Below are positions 8,947-18,001 of a stretch of 64,000 bases of DNA, in pieces (the first letter of the stretch is position 1; the number at the start of each line of letters is the position of its first letter). Under the pieces are notes generated by a model, which had not been told where the DNA came from, made no database searches, and was given only the letters and a program-made list of their open reading frames with translations. Made by a program: the position numbers and the translations under genes. Source of the stretch: UBA11606 sp964504305. GTDB lineage: Bacteria > Actinomycetota > Acidimicrobiia > Acidimicrobiales > Aldehydirespiratoraceae. The stretch lies in NCBI GenBank assembly GCA_964504305.1, contig CAZDEB010000003.1, positions 62,001 to 126,000 of the forward strand, written 5' to 3'.

Positions 8947-9884
8947 TGGCCCGCGTTGTCATCACCGGCGGTGCCGGCTTTCTGGGCTCGCATCTCGCCG
9001 ACGTTCTGGTTGGTCGCGGCGACGAAGTTGTGGCGATCGACAATCTCATCACCGGCAGCCGCACCAATATCGAGCACTTGTTCGCTACGCCCGGATTCAC
9101 CTTCGTGGAACACGACGTGTCCAACTACGTGTGGGTGCCGGGCGAGGTCGACGCGGTGTTGCACTTTGCCAGCCCGGCGTCGCCAATCGATTATCTCGAG
9201 ATGCCAATACAGACGCTCAAGGTCGGTTCGCTCGGTACGCACAACGCGTTGGGCTTGGCGAAGGCCAAGGACGCCACGTTTTTCATCGCGTCGACCTCTG
9301 AGGTGTACGGCGATCCGCACGTGCACCCCCAAGACGAGTCGTACTGGGGCAACGTCAATCCCATTGGTCCCAGGGGCGTGTACGACGAGGCCAAGCGGTT
9401 CTCGGAGGCCATGACCATGGCCTACCACCGCTATCACGGACTCGATACCCGCATCGTGCGGATCTTCAATACCTATGGTCCACGAATGCGCCCCAACGAC
9501 GGCCGTGTCGTGTCGAACTTCATTGTCCAAGCTCTTCAAGGCCAGCCGCTGACGATTTACGGCGACGGGACTCAGACCCGGAGTTTTTGCTTCGTCGAGG
9601 ATGAGGTTCGTGGCCTAATCGCGTTGCTCGACTCGGGCGAACACGACCCGGTCAACATCGGCAACCCCAACGAGTTCACGATGCTCGAGTTGGCCGAGAT
9701 CGTGCTCGCAACCGTTGGATCGTCGTCCACCATCGAAATGCACCCGCTTCCGACCGACGATCCAACTCAGCGCAAACCCGACATCACACGGGCCCGCGAG
9801 CTGCTCGGTTGGGAACCCAAAGTGCAGTTACGCGAAGGAATCGCTCGAACGGTCGAGTACTTCGCGGCAACTATTGGTCACTAA
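8946..9884 (+). CDS. UDP-glucuronate decarboxylase (UDP-xylose synthase), extended SDR
   Basis: 312 aa. Extended short-chain dehydrogenase with the NAD motif GGAGFLGSHLAD near the N-terminus and the catalytic pattern STSEVYG...YDEAKRFSE. The segment GPRMRPNDGRVVSNFI and the RSFCFVEDEVRG motif match UXS enzymes rather than dTDP-glucose dehydratases. It would convert UDP-glucuronate to UDP-xylose. Coupling to ugd by a one-base overlap strengthens the assignment. It converges on the GDP-fucose synthase gene with a 4-base overlap of stop codons. Confidence 0.88.
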   Translation: MARVVITGGAGFLGSHLADVLVGRGDEVVAIDNLITGSRTNIEHLFATPGFTFVEHDVSNYVWVPGEVDAVLHFASPASPIDYLEMPIQTLKVGSLGTHNALGLAKAKDATFFIASTSEVYGDPHVHPQDESYWGNVNPIGPRGVYDEAKRFSEAMTMAYHRYHGLDTRIVRIFNTYGPRMRPNDGRVVSNFIVQALQGQPLTIYGDGTQTRSFCFVEDEVRGLIALLDSGEHDPVNIGNPNEFTMLELAEIVLATVGSSSTIEMHPLPTDDPTQRKPDITRARELLGWEPKVQLREGIARTVEYFAATIGH

Positions 9885-10873
9885 TTCCGGCGCGACTCCG
9901 CCAGTTCTCGGTTGGCTTCGTACCACTCGATGGTTCGGCGGAGCCCTTCGTTGAAATCGGTGGCGGCGGTGAAACCGAACGCTTCGTTGGCTCGGCTCGG
10001 ATCGACCGAACGTCGGGGCTGGCCGTCGGGCTTGGTCGAGTCCCACACGATGCGGCCCTCAAATCCGGTGAGTTGAGCGATTACTTCGACCAGCTCTTTG
10101 ATCAACAGTTCGCGGTCGGCGCCGAGATTGATGGGGGCCGGGTCGTCCCAGTGCTCGGCCGCCAGCACGACGCCTTCGGCCGCGTCATCAACGTAGAGGA
10201 ACTCTCGACTGGCTGAGCCGGTACCCCACACCTCGATCTGAGCCTCGCCGGCTTCGCGTGCCATCACACACTTGCGGATCAGGGCGGGGATGACGTGGGA
10301 AACATCGGGATGGAACTTGTCGCCAGGCCCGTAGAGGTTGGTTGGCATTAGATAAGCGCCGCGTTGTCCGTACTGCTCGTGGTTGGCCTGGAGGTGCACG
10401 AGGTGAGCCAGCTTGGCTACGCCGTACGGAGCGTTGGACTCTTCGGGGTACCCCGTCCATAACGACGACTCTTGAAATGGCACAGGTGTGTGCTTTGGGT
10501 ATGAGCAGATCGTGCCAACCACAACTGTCTTGTCGACGCCGGCAACACGCGCCGCCTCGATCACGTTGGTTCCGAGTAAAAGGTTCTCGAGATAAAGGGT
10601 CGCCGGCGATGCAAGATTGGCGCCGATTCCGCCAACTCGGGCGGCGAGATGGATCACGATGTCGGGGCGAGCGTCCTCGATAGCGCGGGCGGTGGCCCTG
10701 GGGTCTCGAAAGTCGACGGCGCTACTTGACGGCGCAAATACCTCTCGTACTCCTCGGTCGGCAAGCTTACGTTGCACCGCGGTGCCGAGAAATCCGGTGC
10801 CTCCGGTGAGGAGGACTCGTTGGGAACTGAAGGAACGAGAGCTATCCGGACCGGGACCAAATGATGTCGACAT
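9881..10873 (-). CDS. fcl: GDP-L-fucose synthase
   Basis: 330 aa from ATG 10873. The in-frame ATG at 10894 would add 7 residues, but a TACCAT -10 element lies between the two. The NADP motif is TGGTGFLG. The catalytic triad pattern is visible as GTICSYPK with YGVAK, and the family-specific NLYGPGDKFHP and SREFLYVDDAAEG segments are present. It performs the 3,5-epimerisation and 4-reduction of GDP-4-keto-6-deoxy-D-mannose to GDP-L-fucose. The dehydratase that supplies its substrate (gmd) lies 9 kb away, beside a competing reductase. Confidence 0.92.
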   Translation of the reverse strand: MSTSFGPGPDSSRSFSSQRVLLTGGTGFLGTAVQRKLADRGVREVFAPSSSAVDFRDPRATARAIEDARPDIVIHLAARVGGIGANLASPATLYLENLLLGTNVIEAARVAGVDKTVVVGTICSYPKHTPVPFQESSLWTGYPEESNAPYGVAKLAHLVHLQANHEQYGQRGAYLMPTNLYGPGDKFHPDVSHVIPALIRKCVMAREAGEAQIEVWGTGSASREFLYVDDAAEGVVLAAEHWDDPAPINLGADRELLIKELVEVIAQLTGFEGRIVWDSTKPDGQPRRSVDPSRANEAFGFTAATDFNEGLRRTIEWYEANRELAESRRN

Positions 10874-10882
10874 CTTGAGGAG

Positions 10883-10888
10883 ATGGTA
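10883..10888 (-). promoter_or_regulatory. -10 element (TACCAT) for fcl
   Basis: On the minus strand TACCAT ends 9 bases before ATG 10873. This favours that start over the longer form at 10894. Confidence 0.4.
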
Positions 10889-10911
10889 GCCCATCGTGCC
10901 AAACTTCGACG

Positions 10912-12009
10912 GTGGTTCGTCGGGTCGCTGCGGTAATCGAACAGTGTTGGCATCGTGTCCCGGGTGGCACGGCCACTTCGACGATCCGTTCGTTGGGCGC
11001 GATCGAGAGATCGGGGAAGTTCCGGGTCATGGGGCTAGCGGCACGCCACAGTGCTCCGGCGCCGATCGAAGATCAGATCGAGTTTCCGGTTGTGGCTTCT
11101 CGGTTGCCTCGGTTTGCTCTCTACGAGAGTTGGCATCGCTTCAGGCGGCCTGCGCTACGCCCGATGATTGGCGATGTCGACGTCGTTCACGCGACCGGGG
11201 GAGTGATTCCGCCAGCGGGACGGCGGCCGCTGGCGGTGACCGTCCACGATCTGGCTTTCTTGCGCACACCACAGCATTTCACCGAGCGCGGCGTCAGGTT
11301 CATGACTCGGTCCTTCGAGATTGCTCGCGATGAGGCGGCGGCGATCATCGTCCCGTCACGGCAAACCGCCGACGACTGCCTTGCCCACGGAATCGAGCAA
11401 GCCCGTCTGCGGGTAGTGCCCTGGGGCGTCTACGTTGCGGCCGTCTCCGAATCAGATCGAGCGCGGGTCAAACACGCCTACAACCTCCCTCGACAGTTTG
11501 CTTTGTGGGTCGGAACAGCCGAACCCCGCAAGAATCTGCGGGGTTTGCTGGACGCTCATCGGCTGGTACAGGATCGGCTCCCTCTGGTGATGGCCGGGCC
11601 GGTCGGGTGGGGCGCAGACCAAGCCGAGGTGTTGGCTTCGGCTGCCCCTAGTGCTCGCCACATCGGGCGGGTAGCAGAACCCGACCTTGCGGTCTTGTAC
11701 GACCTTGCGACGGTGTTCGTTTACCCGAGCCTTTGGGAGGGATTCGGTATGCCGGTGCTCGAAGCAATGGCGCAGGCAACGCCGGTGATATCGACCCGCG
11801 ATTCGCCGATGGACGACGTGGCGGGCGAGGCTGGAGTCATGATCGATGCCACCGACACGGAGGCGCTGAGCGAAGCTCTGCTGTCGGTAGTGAGCGATCC
11901 CGACCCGTGGCTGATCCGCTCGCAGTCGGCTCGTAGACGCGCCGAGTCCGCCACCTGGGATCGCACCGGGCACGCCATTGTCGACGTGTACGGCGAGATA
12001 TGTCGATGA
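10912..12009 (+). CDS. Glycosyltransferase family 4
   Basis: 365 aa, GTG start. GT-B fold glycosyltransferase. The N-terminal half contains DVVHATGGVIPP and the VTVHDLAFL segment. The C-terminal donor-binding half has WVGTAEPRKNLRGLL and the family-4 EX7E-like motif PSLWEGFGMPVLEAMA. It would transfer a nucleotide-activated sugar, likely GDP-mannose-type, to a growing glycan at the cytoplasmic face. The next glycosyltransferase overlaps by an ATGA junction, so the two are co-translated. It is divergent from fcl. Confidence 0.88.
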   Translation: MVRRVAAVIEQCWHRVPGGTATSTIRSLGAIERSGKFRVMGLAARHSAPAPIEDQIEFPVVASRLPRFALYESWHRFRRPALRPMIGDVDVVHATGGVIPPAGRRPLAVTVHDLAFLRTPQHFTERGVRFMTRSFEIARDEAAAIIVPSRQTADDCLAHGIEQARLRVVPWGVYVAAVSESDRARVKHAYNLPRQFALWVGTAEPRKNLRGLLDAHRLVQDRLPLVMAGPVGWGADQAEVLASAAPSARHIGRVAEPDLAVLYDLATVFVYPSLWEGFGMPVLEAMAQATPVISTRDSPMDDVAGEAGVMIDATDTEALSEALLSVVSDPDPWLIRSQSARRRAESATWDRTGHAIVDVYGEICR

Positions 12010-13121
12010 TTCGCGTCGATGTCAACCTGGCGTTCTTGCTTCCGGGGATAGTGGGGGGCAGCGAGGAGTTCTCGGTTCGGCTACTCAAAGCGGTGCTCGA
12101 CGCATCGCCTGGCGATCTCGAACTGCGCGTAGTAGCGGGCTCCGATGTCTTCGACGCTCATCCGGTTTTGGCGCAAGCCGCGGCGGCTCGAAGCCTTCGG
12201 GGTCCGCTCGACTCGCGGCCGTATCGAATTCTGTCCGAGTCGGCGTTGTTGCCGCGCCTAACAAGGGGCGCCGACCTGGTCCATCACTTTGGCGGCCGGT
12301 TGCCTGCTCGATCGAGGCGTCCGGCGATAGTCACGATTCACGACATTCAGCCGTTGGACCGCGCTTTGAACTTCTCGCCGCTCAAACGCGAGTTCATGCG
12401 ACGGGTGTTGCCCCGAACCGCAAAGTCGGCCGATGTTGTGTGTACCCCCACCCGATGGGTCGCCGATCGAGTAATCGAGCGGTTGGGGGCCGACCCGGAC
12501 CGAGTCCGGGTGCTGAGCCCCGCCTTGGGCCGTCGCCCGATCCCCAGCGAACGAGATCAACATGTCGGAGACCTTCGTTCTCGTCGGGTGATTCTTTATC
12601 CCGCCGTCACCCACCCACACAAGAATCATGGGGTGCTTCTCGAGGCCATGCAAGACGTTGCCCGCAGCCACCCCGAAGCGCTGCTCGTGTTGACGGGAGG
12701 GATCGGGGCTGCTCACGAGTCGGTGATGACCGCGATGAACCGATTCGATCCTCGTGGAAATGTTGTGCGACACCTCGGTCGAATCCCCGAACTATCGCTC
12801 GGCGGTCTGATGGCGAGTGCCGAACTCGTAGCGTTTCCGTCGCGATACGAAGGCTTTGGTTTGCCGGTTCTCGAGGCCATGCAGGCCGGCACTCCGGTAA
12901 TAGCGGCCGACACCACTTGCCTGCCCGAGGTCGTTGGAGGTGCCGGCGAGTTGGTCTCGCCGGACGACCCCGAGGCGTGGGCGGATGCCATTCGCAGACT
13001 GCTCGATGATGAGCACCGCCGCACCGAACTGGCCGCGGCCGGTGCAATCCGTGCAGCAGAGTTTTCTGCCGATAAATCGGCGGCCGCGCTTATGTCGGTG
13101 TGGCGCGACGCCGTTGCATAG
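12006..13121 (+). CDS. Glycosyltransferase family 4
   Basis: 371 aa from ATG 12006, which forms an ATGA overlap with the preceding stop; ATG 12000 is in frame. GT-B protein with an N-terminal glycine loop (PGIVGGSEEF), the VTIHDIQPLD segment, and the C-terminal nucleotide-sugar site FPSRYEGFGLPVLEAMQAG. It is related to its upstream neighbour and probably acts on the same repeat unit. Donor and linkage cannot be read from sequence alone. Confidence 0.88.
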   Translation: MIRVDVNLAFLLPGIVGGSEEFSVRLLKAVLDASPGDLELRVVAGSDVFDAHPVLAQAAAARSLRGPLDSRPYRILSESALLPRLTRGADLVHHFGGRLPARSRRPAIVTIHDIQPLDRALNFSPLKREFMRRVLPRTAKSADVVCTPTRWVADRVIERLGADPDRVRVLSPALGRRPIPSERDQHVGDLRSRRVILYPAVTHPHKNHGVLLEAMQDVARSHPEALLVLTGGIGAAHESVMTAMNRFDPRGNVVRHLGRIPELSLGGLMASAELVAFPSRYEGFGLPVLEAMQAGTPVIAADTTCLPEVVGGAGELVSPDDPEAWADAIRRLLDDEHRRTELAAAGAIRAAEFSADKSAAALMSVWRDAVA

Positions 13122-13135
13122 GCAAAGCTGCGGCG

Positions 13136-14395
13136 ATGCGCGTGCTGGTGCTGTGTCCCCATTTCGATCCCGACGCGGCGCCGACCGGTGTGGTGATGAC
13201 CGAAATCGCCGGGCGTTTGATCGATCTGGGACACGAACTCGAGATAGTGACGTCGCTTCCTTGGTATACCGACCACCGAATCGAGCCGGGTTGGGGCCGG
13301 CGGCTTTGGCGGTCTGAACGGACCGCTTGGGGGCGCATCATCCGGGTGCACCCGTTCCCTACAAACAAGACCAATATTCCGGCTCGCGCCCTTGGTTTTG
13401 CGGGGTTCACGGCCTTGGCAGGCTTGGCCGGCCTCTTTCGTCGCCGGCGGCCCGACGTTGTGCTCACGATGTCGCCTCCGCTCACACTTGGTCTCGCTGG
13501 ATGGGTGGCGGCGCGGATCCGACGGGTTCCAATCGTGTTCAACGTCCAGGACATTTTTCCCGATGTCGCGATCGAGGTTGGTGCGGTTGAAAACCCTCGA
13601 GTCGTGTCGGCTCTGAGGTGGCTCGAGCGTTTCGTTTATCGCCGCTGCGATGCCATAACCGTTTTGTCGACCGATCTGCAAGAAAACGTCGCCGCCAAAA
13701 TCGGTGATCAGCCAGCGGGGAAGGTCAGGGTGATTCCCAACTTTGTCGATATCGACCGCATCACCCCGAGCGAGCGAACCACGAAGTACCGCGAGGAAGT
13801 CGGCGCCGGCGATCAGACGTTGGTCATGTACGCCGGCAACATGGGTTTCTCGCAACCTCTTGACTTGGTGCTCGATACTGCTGAGCGGTGGCGTGACCGT
13901 GACGACGTTTTGTTTGTTCTCAACGGCGGCGGTTCGGAGCGGCCCCGACTCGAGGAACGCGCCCGCGCCCTACCGAACGTTCGTTTCATGGACTACCAAC
14001 CCGTCGAACGTTTATCCGAAGTGCTGGCCTCGGCCGATGTCCACCTGATATTGCTGCGCCGAGGACTCGCTCGATCGTCGGTGCCTTCCAAGCTGTATTC
14101 GATATTGGCCGCCGGACGGCCTGCTCTTGCGTCGATCGATCCAGGCACAGAAGTCCAGCGTGTGCTGGCTGACAACGCCTGCGGGCTTGCGGTGGGTCCC
14201 GAAGATCCTGATGCCTTCGAATCCGCTCTTGATGATTTGGTTGCGGACCGGGCCGCGAGACAGGAGATGGGTGAGCGAGGTCGGGCGTTCGTCGAAGCTT
14301 GGGTATCCCCAACGGGCGTGGCCAAGTCCTACGCCGATCTGTTCAGCGAACTGATTGTTCGGTCGCGGCGCGGTAGCGGCCCACAACGCCGCTAA
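13136..14395 (+). CDS. Glycosyltransferase family 4, WcaI/WbuB-like
   Basis: 419 aa from ATG 13136. The start is chosen because MRVLVLCPHFDPDAAPTG is the usual N-terminus of this subgroup; a further upstream in-frame start at 13100 overlaps the previous gene. The N-terminal domain includes a hydrophobic patch (residues about 90-140) with VLTMSPPLTLG and NVQDIFPDVA, as in membrane-associated WcaI/WbuB deoxysugar transferases. The C-terminal half has MYAGNMGFSQPLD and SVPSKLYSILAAGRP. A fucose or related deoxyhexose donor would suit the neighbouring gmd/fcl genes, but that is inference. Confidence 0.86.
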   Translation: MRVLVLCPHFDPDAAPTGVVMTEIAGRLIDLGHELEIVTSLPWYTDHRIEPGWGRRLWRSERTAWGRIIRVHPFPTNKTNIPARALGFAGFTALAGLAGLFRRRRPDVVLTMSPPLTLGLAGWVAARIRRVPIVFNVQDIFPDVAIEVGAVENPRVVSALRWLERFVYRRCDAITVLSTDLQENVAAKIGDQPAGKVRVIPNFVDIDRITPSERTTKYREEVGAGDQTLVMYAGNMGFSQPLDLVLDTAERWRDRDDVLFVLNGGGSERPRLEERARALPNVRFMDYQPVERLSEVLASADVHLILLRRGLARSSVPSKLYSILAAGRPALASIDPGTEVQRVLADNACGLAVGPEDPDAFESALDDLVADRAARQEMGERGRAFVEAWVSPTGVAKSYADLFSELIVRSRRGSGPQRR

Positions 14396-14398
14396 CGT
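14393..14398 (+). promoter_or_regulatory. -10 element (TAACGT) for the His-rich membrane protein gene
   Basis: TAACGT overlaps the upstream stop codon and ends 8 bases before GTG 14407, suggesting a separate leaderless transcript. Confidence 0.4.
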
Positions 14399-14406
14399 TG
14401 CGCCCC

Positions 14407-15138
14407 GTGGGTAAAGCAAGTTCGTCCAAGAAGGTCCAGCGAGCCGCCAAGGCTGCCGCGTCATCTCGTGGTGCTTCGGAGTCGCGCGAGCTCGGCTTTC
14501 CTCTCGTTATCGGCCTAGTCGTCATACTGGGCATCGCCATGGTATTGGTGGCTCGCACGAGCCGCGATCCGCTCTCGGCGCCCCGGATCAACGAAGACCA
14601 CTGGCACGCGGCCTACACCATCTACGACTGTGGCAACGAGGTCGCAAACCTCACGAGTGGGGCCGACCCCGACGGTATTCACAGCCACAACGATGGGCTG
14701 ATCCACATCCATCCGTTCAACAGTTCGTCATCGGGTGCAGATGCTCAGCTGGGTGTATTCCTCGAGGCGATGCGGGCCACCGTTACCCGCGATGCCATCG
14801 TCACTCCCGAGTCTGGCACTATCGCCGCGGCCGACGGTTGCGACGGCGAGCCGGCAGTTATCAAGGTCGCCCGCTACCAGGTCGACCCCGATGTATCGCT
14901 CACTGCGGTATGGGACGACAACTTCGACAGCATTCAGTTCCTGAACGACCGAGAGGCGTTTGTGATCGCCAAGGTTCCGGTTGGCGAAGACCCGCCTCCG
15001 CCGAGCGATCGTTCGCTGGCTCAGTTGGACGAAAGCACCGGTTCGCAGCAGATCTCCACCGACACGGTTCCCCTCGATACGGTGCCCCTCGAAACGGTGC
15101 CGCTCGATACCACGCCGAGTGACAGTTCTGGGGGCTGA
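14407..15138 (+). CDS. Membrane-anchored histidine-motif protein of unknown function
   Basis: 243 aa from GTG 14407. I do not recognise a characterised family. A basic N-terminus (residues 1-28) precedes one membrane helix (about 30-50), placing the rest outside. The outer domain has six closely grouped histidines: HWH (65, 67), HSH (92, 94) and HIH (100, 102, followed by PF). It also has two cysteines (Cys75 and one in DGCDGE) that could form a disulfide. The pattern looks like a metal site. The C-terminal tail contains three copies of TVPL[DE]. It sits between glycosyltransferase and GDP-mannose pyrophosphorylase genes. Confidence 0.75.
   Translation: MGKASSSKKVQRAAKAAASSRGASESRELGFPLVIGLVVILGIAMVLVARTSRDPLSAPRINEDHWHAAYTIYDCGNEVANLTSGADPDGIHSHNDGLIHIHPFNSSSSGADAQLGVFLEAMRATVTRDAIVTPESGTIAAADGCDGEPAVIKVARYQVDPDVSLTAVWDDNFDSIQFLNDREAFVIAKVPVGEDPPPPSDRSLAQLDESTGSQQISTDTVPLDTVPLETVPLDTTPSDSSGG
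15064..15108 (+). repeat. Three tandem 15-base repeats
   Basis: Three near-identical 15-base units within the coding sequence encode TVPLD, TVPLE and TVPLD in the tail of the histidine-motif protein. This is a low-complexity, potentially length-variable linker. Confidence 0.8.
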
Positions 15139-15285
15139 TCGCGACGAGCCGTGAGGCTCCTGCGTTGATCTCTTAACCAGACCTTCAGCGCTATTGACGC
15201 GCCGGTAAGTTTGCTCAAGTGCGCCGCAGTAGCGGCCGACTGGAACGATCAACCGCGCGCGAGCGCTTGACTCAAGGAGAACCAG

Positions 15286-16290
15286 ATGAAGGCGGTCGTG
15301 CTGGTAGGCGGTTTCGGAACGAGACTGCGTCCGCTCACTCTTACTGCCCCCAAGCAGATGCTTGAGGTGGTTGATCGTTCGATGCTCGAGCACGTGATCG
15401 GAGGCCTCGCAGCCCACGGCGTCGACGAGGTGGTTTTGTCACTGGGCTACAAAGAAGACGTTTTTCGCGACGCCTATCCTGATGGCCAATGTGGCGGCGT
15501 GGCCTTGCGTTACGCAGTCGAACCCGAACCGCTTGACACCGCTGGTGCGGTGCGGTTCGCGGCCCGAGCGGCCAACATCGATGAGACGTTCATCGTGATC
15601 AACGGTGACGTTTTCACCGACCTTGACGTCGGCGAAGTGTGGCGCCGTCACCACGAGACCGGGGCCGAGGCCACTATCGCCCTCACTCCAGTCGAGGACC
15701 CGTCTCGCTATGGCGTTGTACCGACCGATGACGACGGGCGAGTCACCGGATTCGTCGAGAAGCCACCACCTGGCGAGGCCCCCACCAATTGGATCAACGC
15801 CGGTACCTATGTACTCGAACCTTCGGTGCTGGACCGAATCGATTCGGGCCGCAAGGTTTCGATAGAACGCGAGACTTTCCCGGCGATTGTCGCCGACGGC
15901 GGCCTCTGGGCTGTCAAGAGCAAGTCCTACTGGGTCGATGCGGGAACCCCACTGACCTACATCCAGATTCAACTCGACCTCATCGACGGCGTACGGGGTC
16001 CAGCAGCCAAAGGCGTGGCCGAGTCCGCCGTGGTGTCGTCAGAGGCCCAGATAGATCACTCGGTCGTGATGGCTCGTGCTTCGGTTGATGCCGGAGCGGT
16101 TGTCCGCGACTCAATCGTGTGCCGGGGAGCCAAAGTTGGCGAAAACGCCGTCGTCGATGGTTCGATTATCGGACCAAACGCGGTGGTCGAAAAGGGCGCC
16201 AAACTCACTGGCCTGACCATGCTCGGCGACGGTGCTCGAGCCCAGTCGGGCGCAGTATTAGAGGGCGTCAAGATTCCCGAGAGCAACTAG
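15286..16290 (+). CDS. manC: Mannose-1-phosphate guanylyltransferase (GDP-mannose pyrophosphorylase)
   Basis: 334 aa. The N-terminal nucleotidyltransferase domain begins AVVLVGGFGTRLRPLT, with the sugar-nucleotide site VINGDVFTDLD and EKPPPGEAPTNWINAGTYV. The C-terminal third is a left-handed beta-helix (hexapeptide repeats from about residue 245). It matches the short GMPP of mycobacteria (Rv3264c type), making GDP-mannose from mannose-1-phosphate and GTP. An AAGGAG ribosome-binding site sits 7 bases before the start. The 147-base upstream gap holds a possible alternative-sigma promoter. A related glucose-1-phosphate transferase cannot be fully excluded. Confidence 0.87.
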   Translation: MKAVVLVGGFGTRLRPLTLTAPKQMLEVVDRSMLEHVIGGLAAHGVDEVVLSLGYKEDVFRDAYPDGQCGGVALRYAVEPEPLDTAGAVRFAARAANIDETFIVINGDVFTDLDVGEVWRRHHETGAEATIALTPVEDPSRYGVVPTDDDGRVTGFVEKPPPGEAPTNWINAGTYVLEPSVLDRIDSGRKVSIERETFPAIVADGGLWAVKSKSYWVDAGTPLTYIQIQLDLIDGVRGPAAKGVAESAVVSSEAQIDHSVVMARASVDAGAVVRDSIVCRGAKVGENAVVDGSIIGPNAVVEKGAKLTGLTMLGDGARAQSGAVLEGVKIPESN

Positions 16291-16292
16291 CG

Positions 16293-17306
16293 ATGGCCGT
16301 TCTAGTGACCGGCGGAGCCGGGTACATCGGGAGCCACACCGCAATCGCGCTGCATGAGGCTGGCCGCGATGTGGTCATTGTCGACAACTTCTCGAATTCT
16401 TCGCCGCTTGCTCTTGATGCGGTGAGGGCCTTGACTACCCCGCATCTGACGTTTGTCGAGGCCGACCTTCTCGACACCGCGGCTCTGGACGCAGTGTTCG
16501 CTAATCACGACATCGAAGAAGTGATTCATTTCGCGGCCTACAAAGCGGTAGGGGAGTCGGTCTCGAAACCTTTGGACTATTACCGCAACAATCTTGGTTC
16601 AACGATCGGATTGGCCGAGGCGATGGTTCGCCACGGAGTGAGCAAACTTGTGTTTTCGTCGTCCTGCACGGTCTACGGACAGCCCGACGTAATCCCGGTT
16701 ACCGAGGCTGCTCCGACTGGCGCCGAGAGCCCCTACGGTTGGACCAAGTACATGAGCGAGCAGATCTTGCGAGACGCTTCTGAGGCGGCGGACCTCGACG
16801 TTGTGCTTCTTCGCTACTTCAATCCCGTCGGAGCACACGAGAGCGGCACCCTCGGCGAAGATCCGAACGGAATTCCCAACAACTTGGTGCCGTATGTGAT
16901 GCAGGTCGCGGTCGGTCGCCTGGATCAGGTGCGAGTGTTCGGGGGCGACTACAACACCTCAGATGGCACGGCGATTCGCGACTACATCCACGTCGTCGAT
17001 TTGGCCGAAGGCCACGTTGCCGCTCTCGACGCCATGGCCAACGGGCTGTCCGGTTGTGAGGCCGTCAACCTTGGTACCGGCGTCGGCAGCACCGTCTTGG
17101 ACGTGATCAACGCCGCCGGCGAAGCGGTGGGCTCACCAATCGCTCACGAGATCGTCGGTCGTCGAGCCGGCGACATCGAACAGATTTATGCCGAGCCGGG
17201 TCACGCGGCCGAGATCCTGGGTTGGCGTTCGAGTCGTGATCTAGCCGACATGATGCGGGATCACTGGAACTGGCAACGCCGCAACCCCAACGGCTTCGCC
17301 GGCTAA
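16293..17306 (+). CDS. galE: UDP-glucose 4-epimerase
   Basis: 337 aa from ATG 16293, two bases after the manC stop, where MAVLVTGGAGYIGSHT is the standard N-terminus. The NAD motif GGAGYIGS, the catalytic SSSCTVYG and YGWTK, and the GalE-typical YFNPVGAH and IRDYIHVVDLAEGH segments are all present. It interconverts UDP-glucose and UDP-galactose. It is transcribed with manC and converges on cofE with a 4-base overlap. Confidence 0.95.
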   Translation: MAVLVTGGAGYIGSHTAIALHEAGRDVVIVDNFSNSSPLALDAVRALTTPHLTFVEADLLDTAALDAVFANHDIEEVIHFAAYKAVGESVSKPLDYYRNNLGSTIGLAEAMVRHGVSKLVFSSSCTVYGQPDVIPVTEAAPTGAESPYGWTKYMSEQILRDASEAADLDVVLLRYFNPVGAHESGTLGEDPNGIPNNLVPYVMQVAVGRLDQVRVFGGDYNTSDGTAIRDYIHVVDLAEGHVAALDAMANGLSGCEAVNLGTGVGSTVLDVINAAGEAVGSPIAHEIVGRRAGDIEQIYAEPGHAAEILGWRSSRDLADMMRDHWNWQRRNPNGFAG

Positions 17307-18001
17307 CGAAACAGGTCTTCGGACGGGTCGCGTACGATTTCGTCGACGACGCCGCCCCGTCCGAACCAAGCGGGCTCGAGGCCTCGAACAATTGCCACGG
17401 CCACACCCTTGGCCTTGCCCATCACGAGATCGGCGGCGGCGGCGATTTCGTCGACGATGGCCACCTCGGTAACCATCAATTCGCGGCCTAGCGCGTCGGT
17501 GGTGCCGCGCAGGTCGGCGATGGCTTTGATTCCCGCGCATCCGATAGCGATATCGGTGACACCGCGTCGCCATGGTCGGCCGAAGGTATCGCTCACGATC
17601 ACCGCAACCTCGACACCGTAGCGGGCCTTGAGACGGTCGCGGATGCCACGAGCCGAGCGGTCGCTATCTATCGGCAACAGCGCCGCTTGGCCCCGTTCGA
17701 CATTCGACAGGTCGATTCCGGCGTTCGCGCATACAAAGCCGTGGGAGGTCTCGCTGATGATGAGTTCGCCGCGTCGTCGCACAACACGAACGGACTCCTG
17801 TTCGACCAACGGCTTGTGCGACAAAGGATCGTCGGGGTCGATCTCGACGAGTCGACCTTCGGCCTTGGAAACCACTTTTTGGGTCACGACGAGGCAGTCG
17901 CCACTGCGAACCGGCGCATCGGCGGCGGCGATGAGATCGGCCAGATCATCACCGGGTCGTACCTCGCCGATGTTGTTTATGGGGAGAATCTCGAGGGTCA
18001 T
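17303..18001 (-). CDS. cofE: Coenzyme F420-0:L-glutamate ligase (stand-alone CofE)
   Basis: 232 aa. Adds L-glutamates to F420-0 using GTP. Family segments include VTQKVVSKAEGR near residue 40, SDTFGRPWRRGVTDIAIG, and a GKAKGV segment near the C-terminus. The length equals archaeal CofE. The C-terminal nitroreductase-like domain of mycobacterial FbiB, which reduces dehydro-F420-0, is absent, so that step must be encoded elsewhere. An ATGA overlap couples it to cofD upstream. Confidence 0.93.
   Translation of the reverse strand: MTLEILPINNIGEVRPGDDLADLIAAADAPVRSGDCLVVTQKVVSKAEGRLVEIDPDDPLSHKPLVEQESVRVVRRRGELIISETSHGFVCANAGIDLSNVERGQAALLPIDSDRSARGIRDRLKARYGVEVAVIVSDTFGRPWRRGVTDIAIGCAGIKAIADLRGTTDALGRELMVTEVAIVDEIAAAADLVMGKAKGVAVAIVRGLEPAWFGRGGVVDEIVRDPSEDLFR

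Noticed and set aside
12713..13855. Minus-strand open frame of 380 codons
   Set aside because: It is antisense to two well-supported glycosyltransferase genes and has atypical composition.
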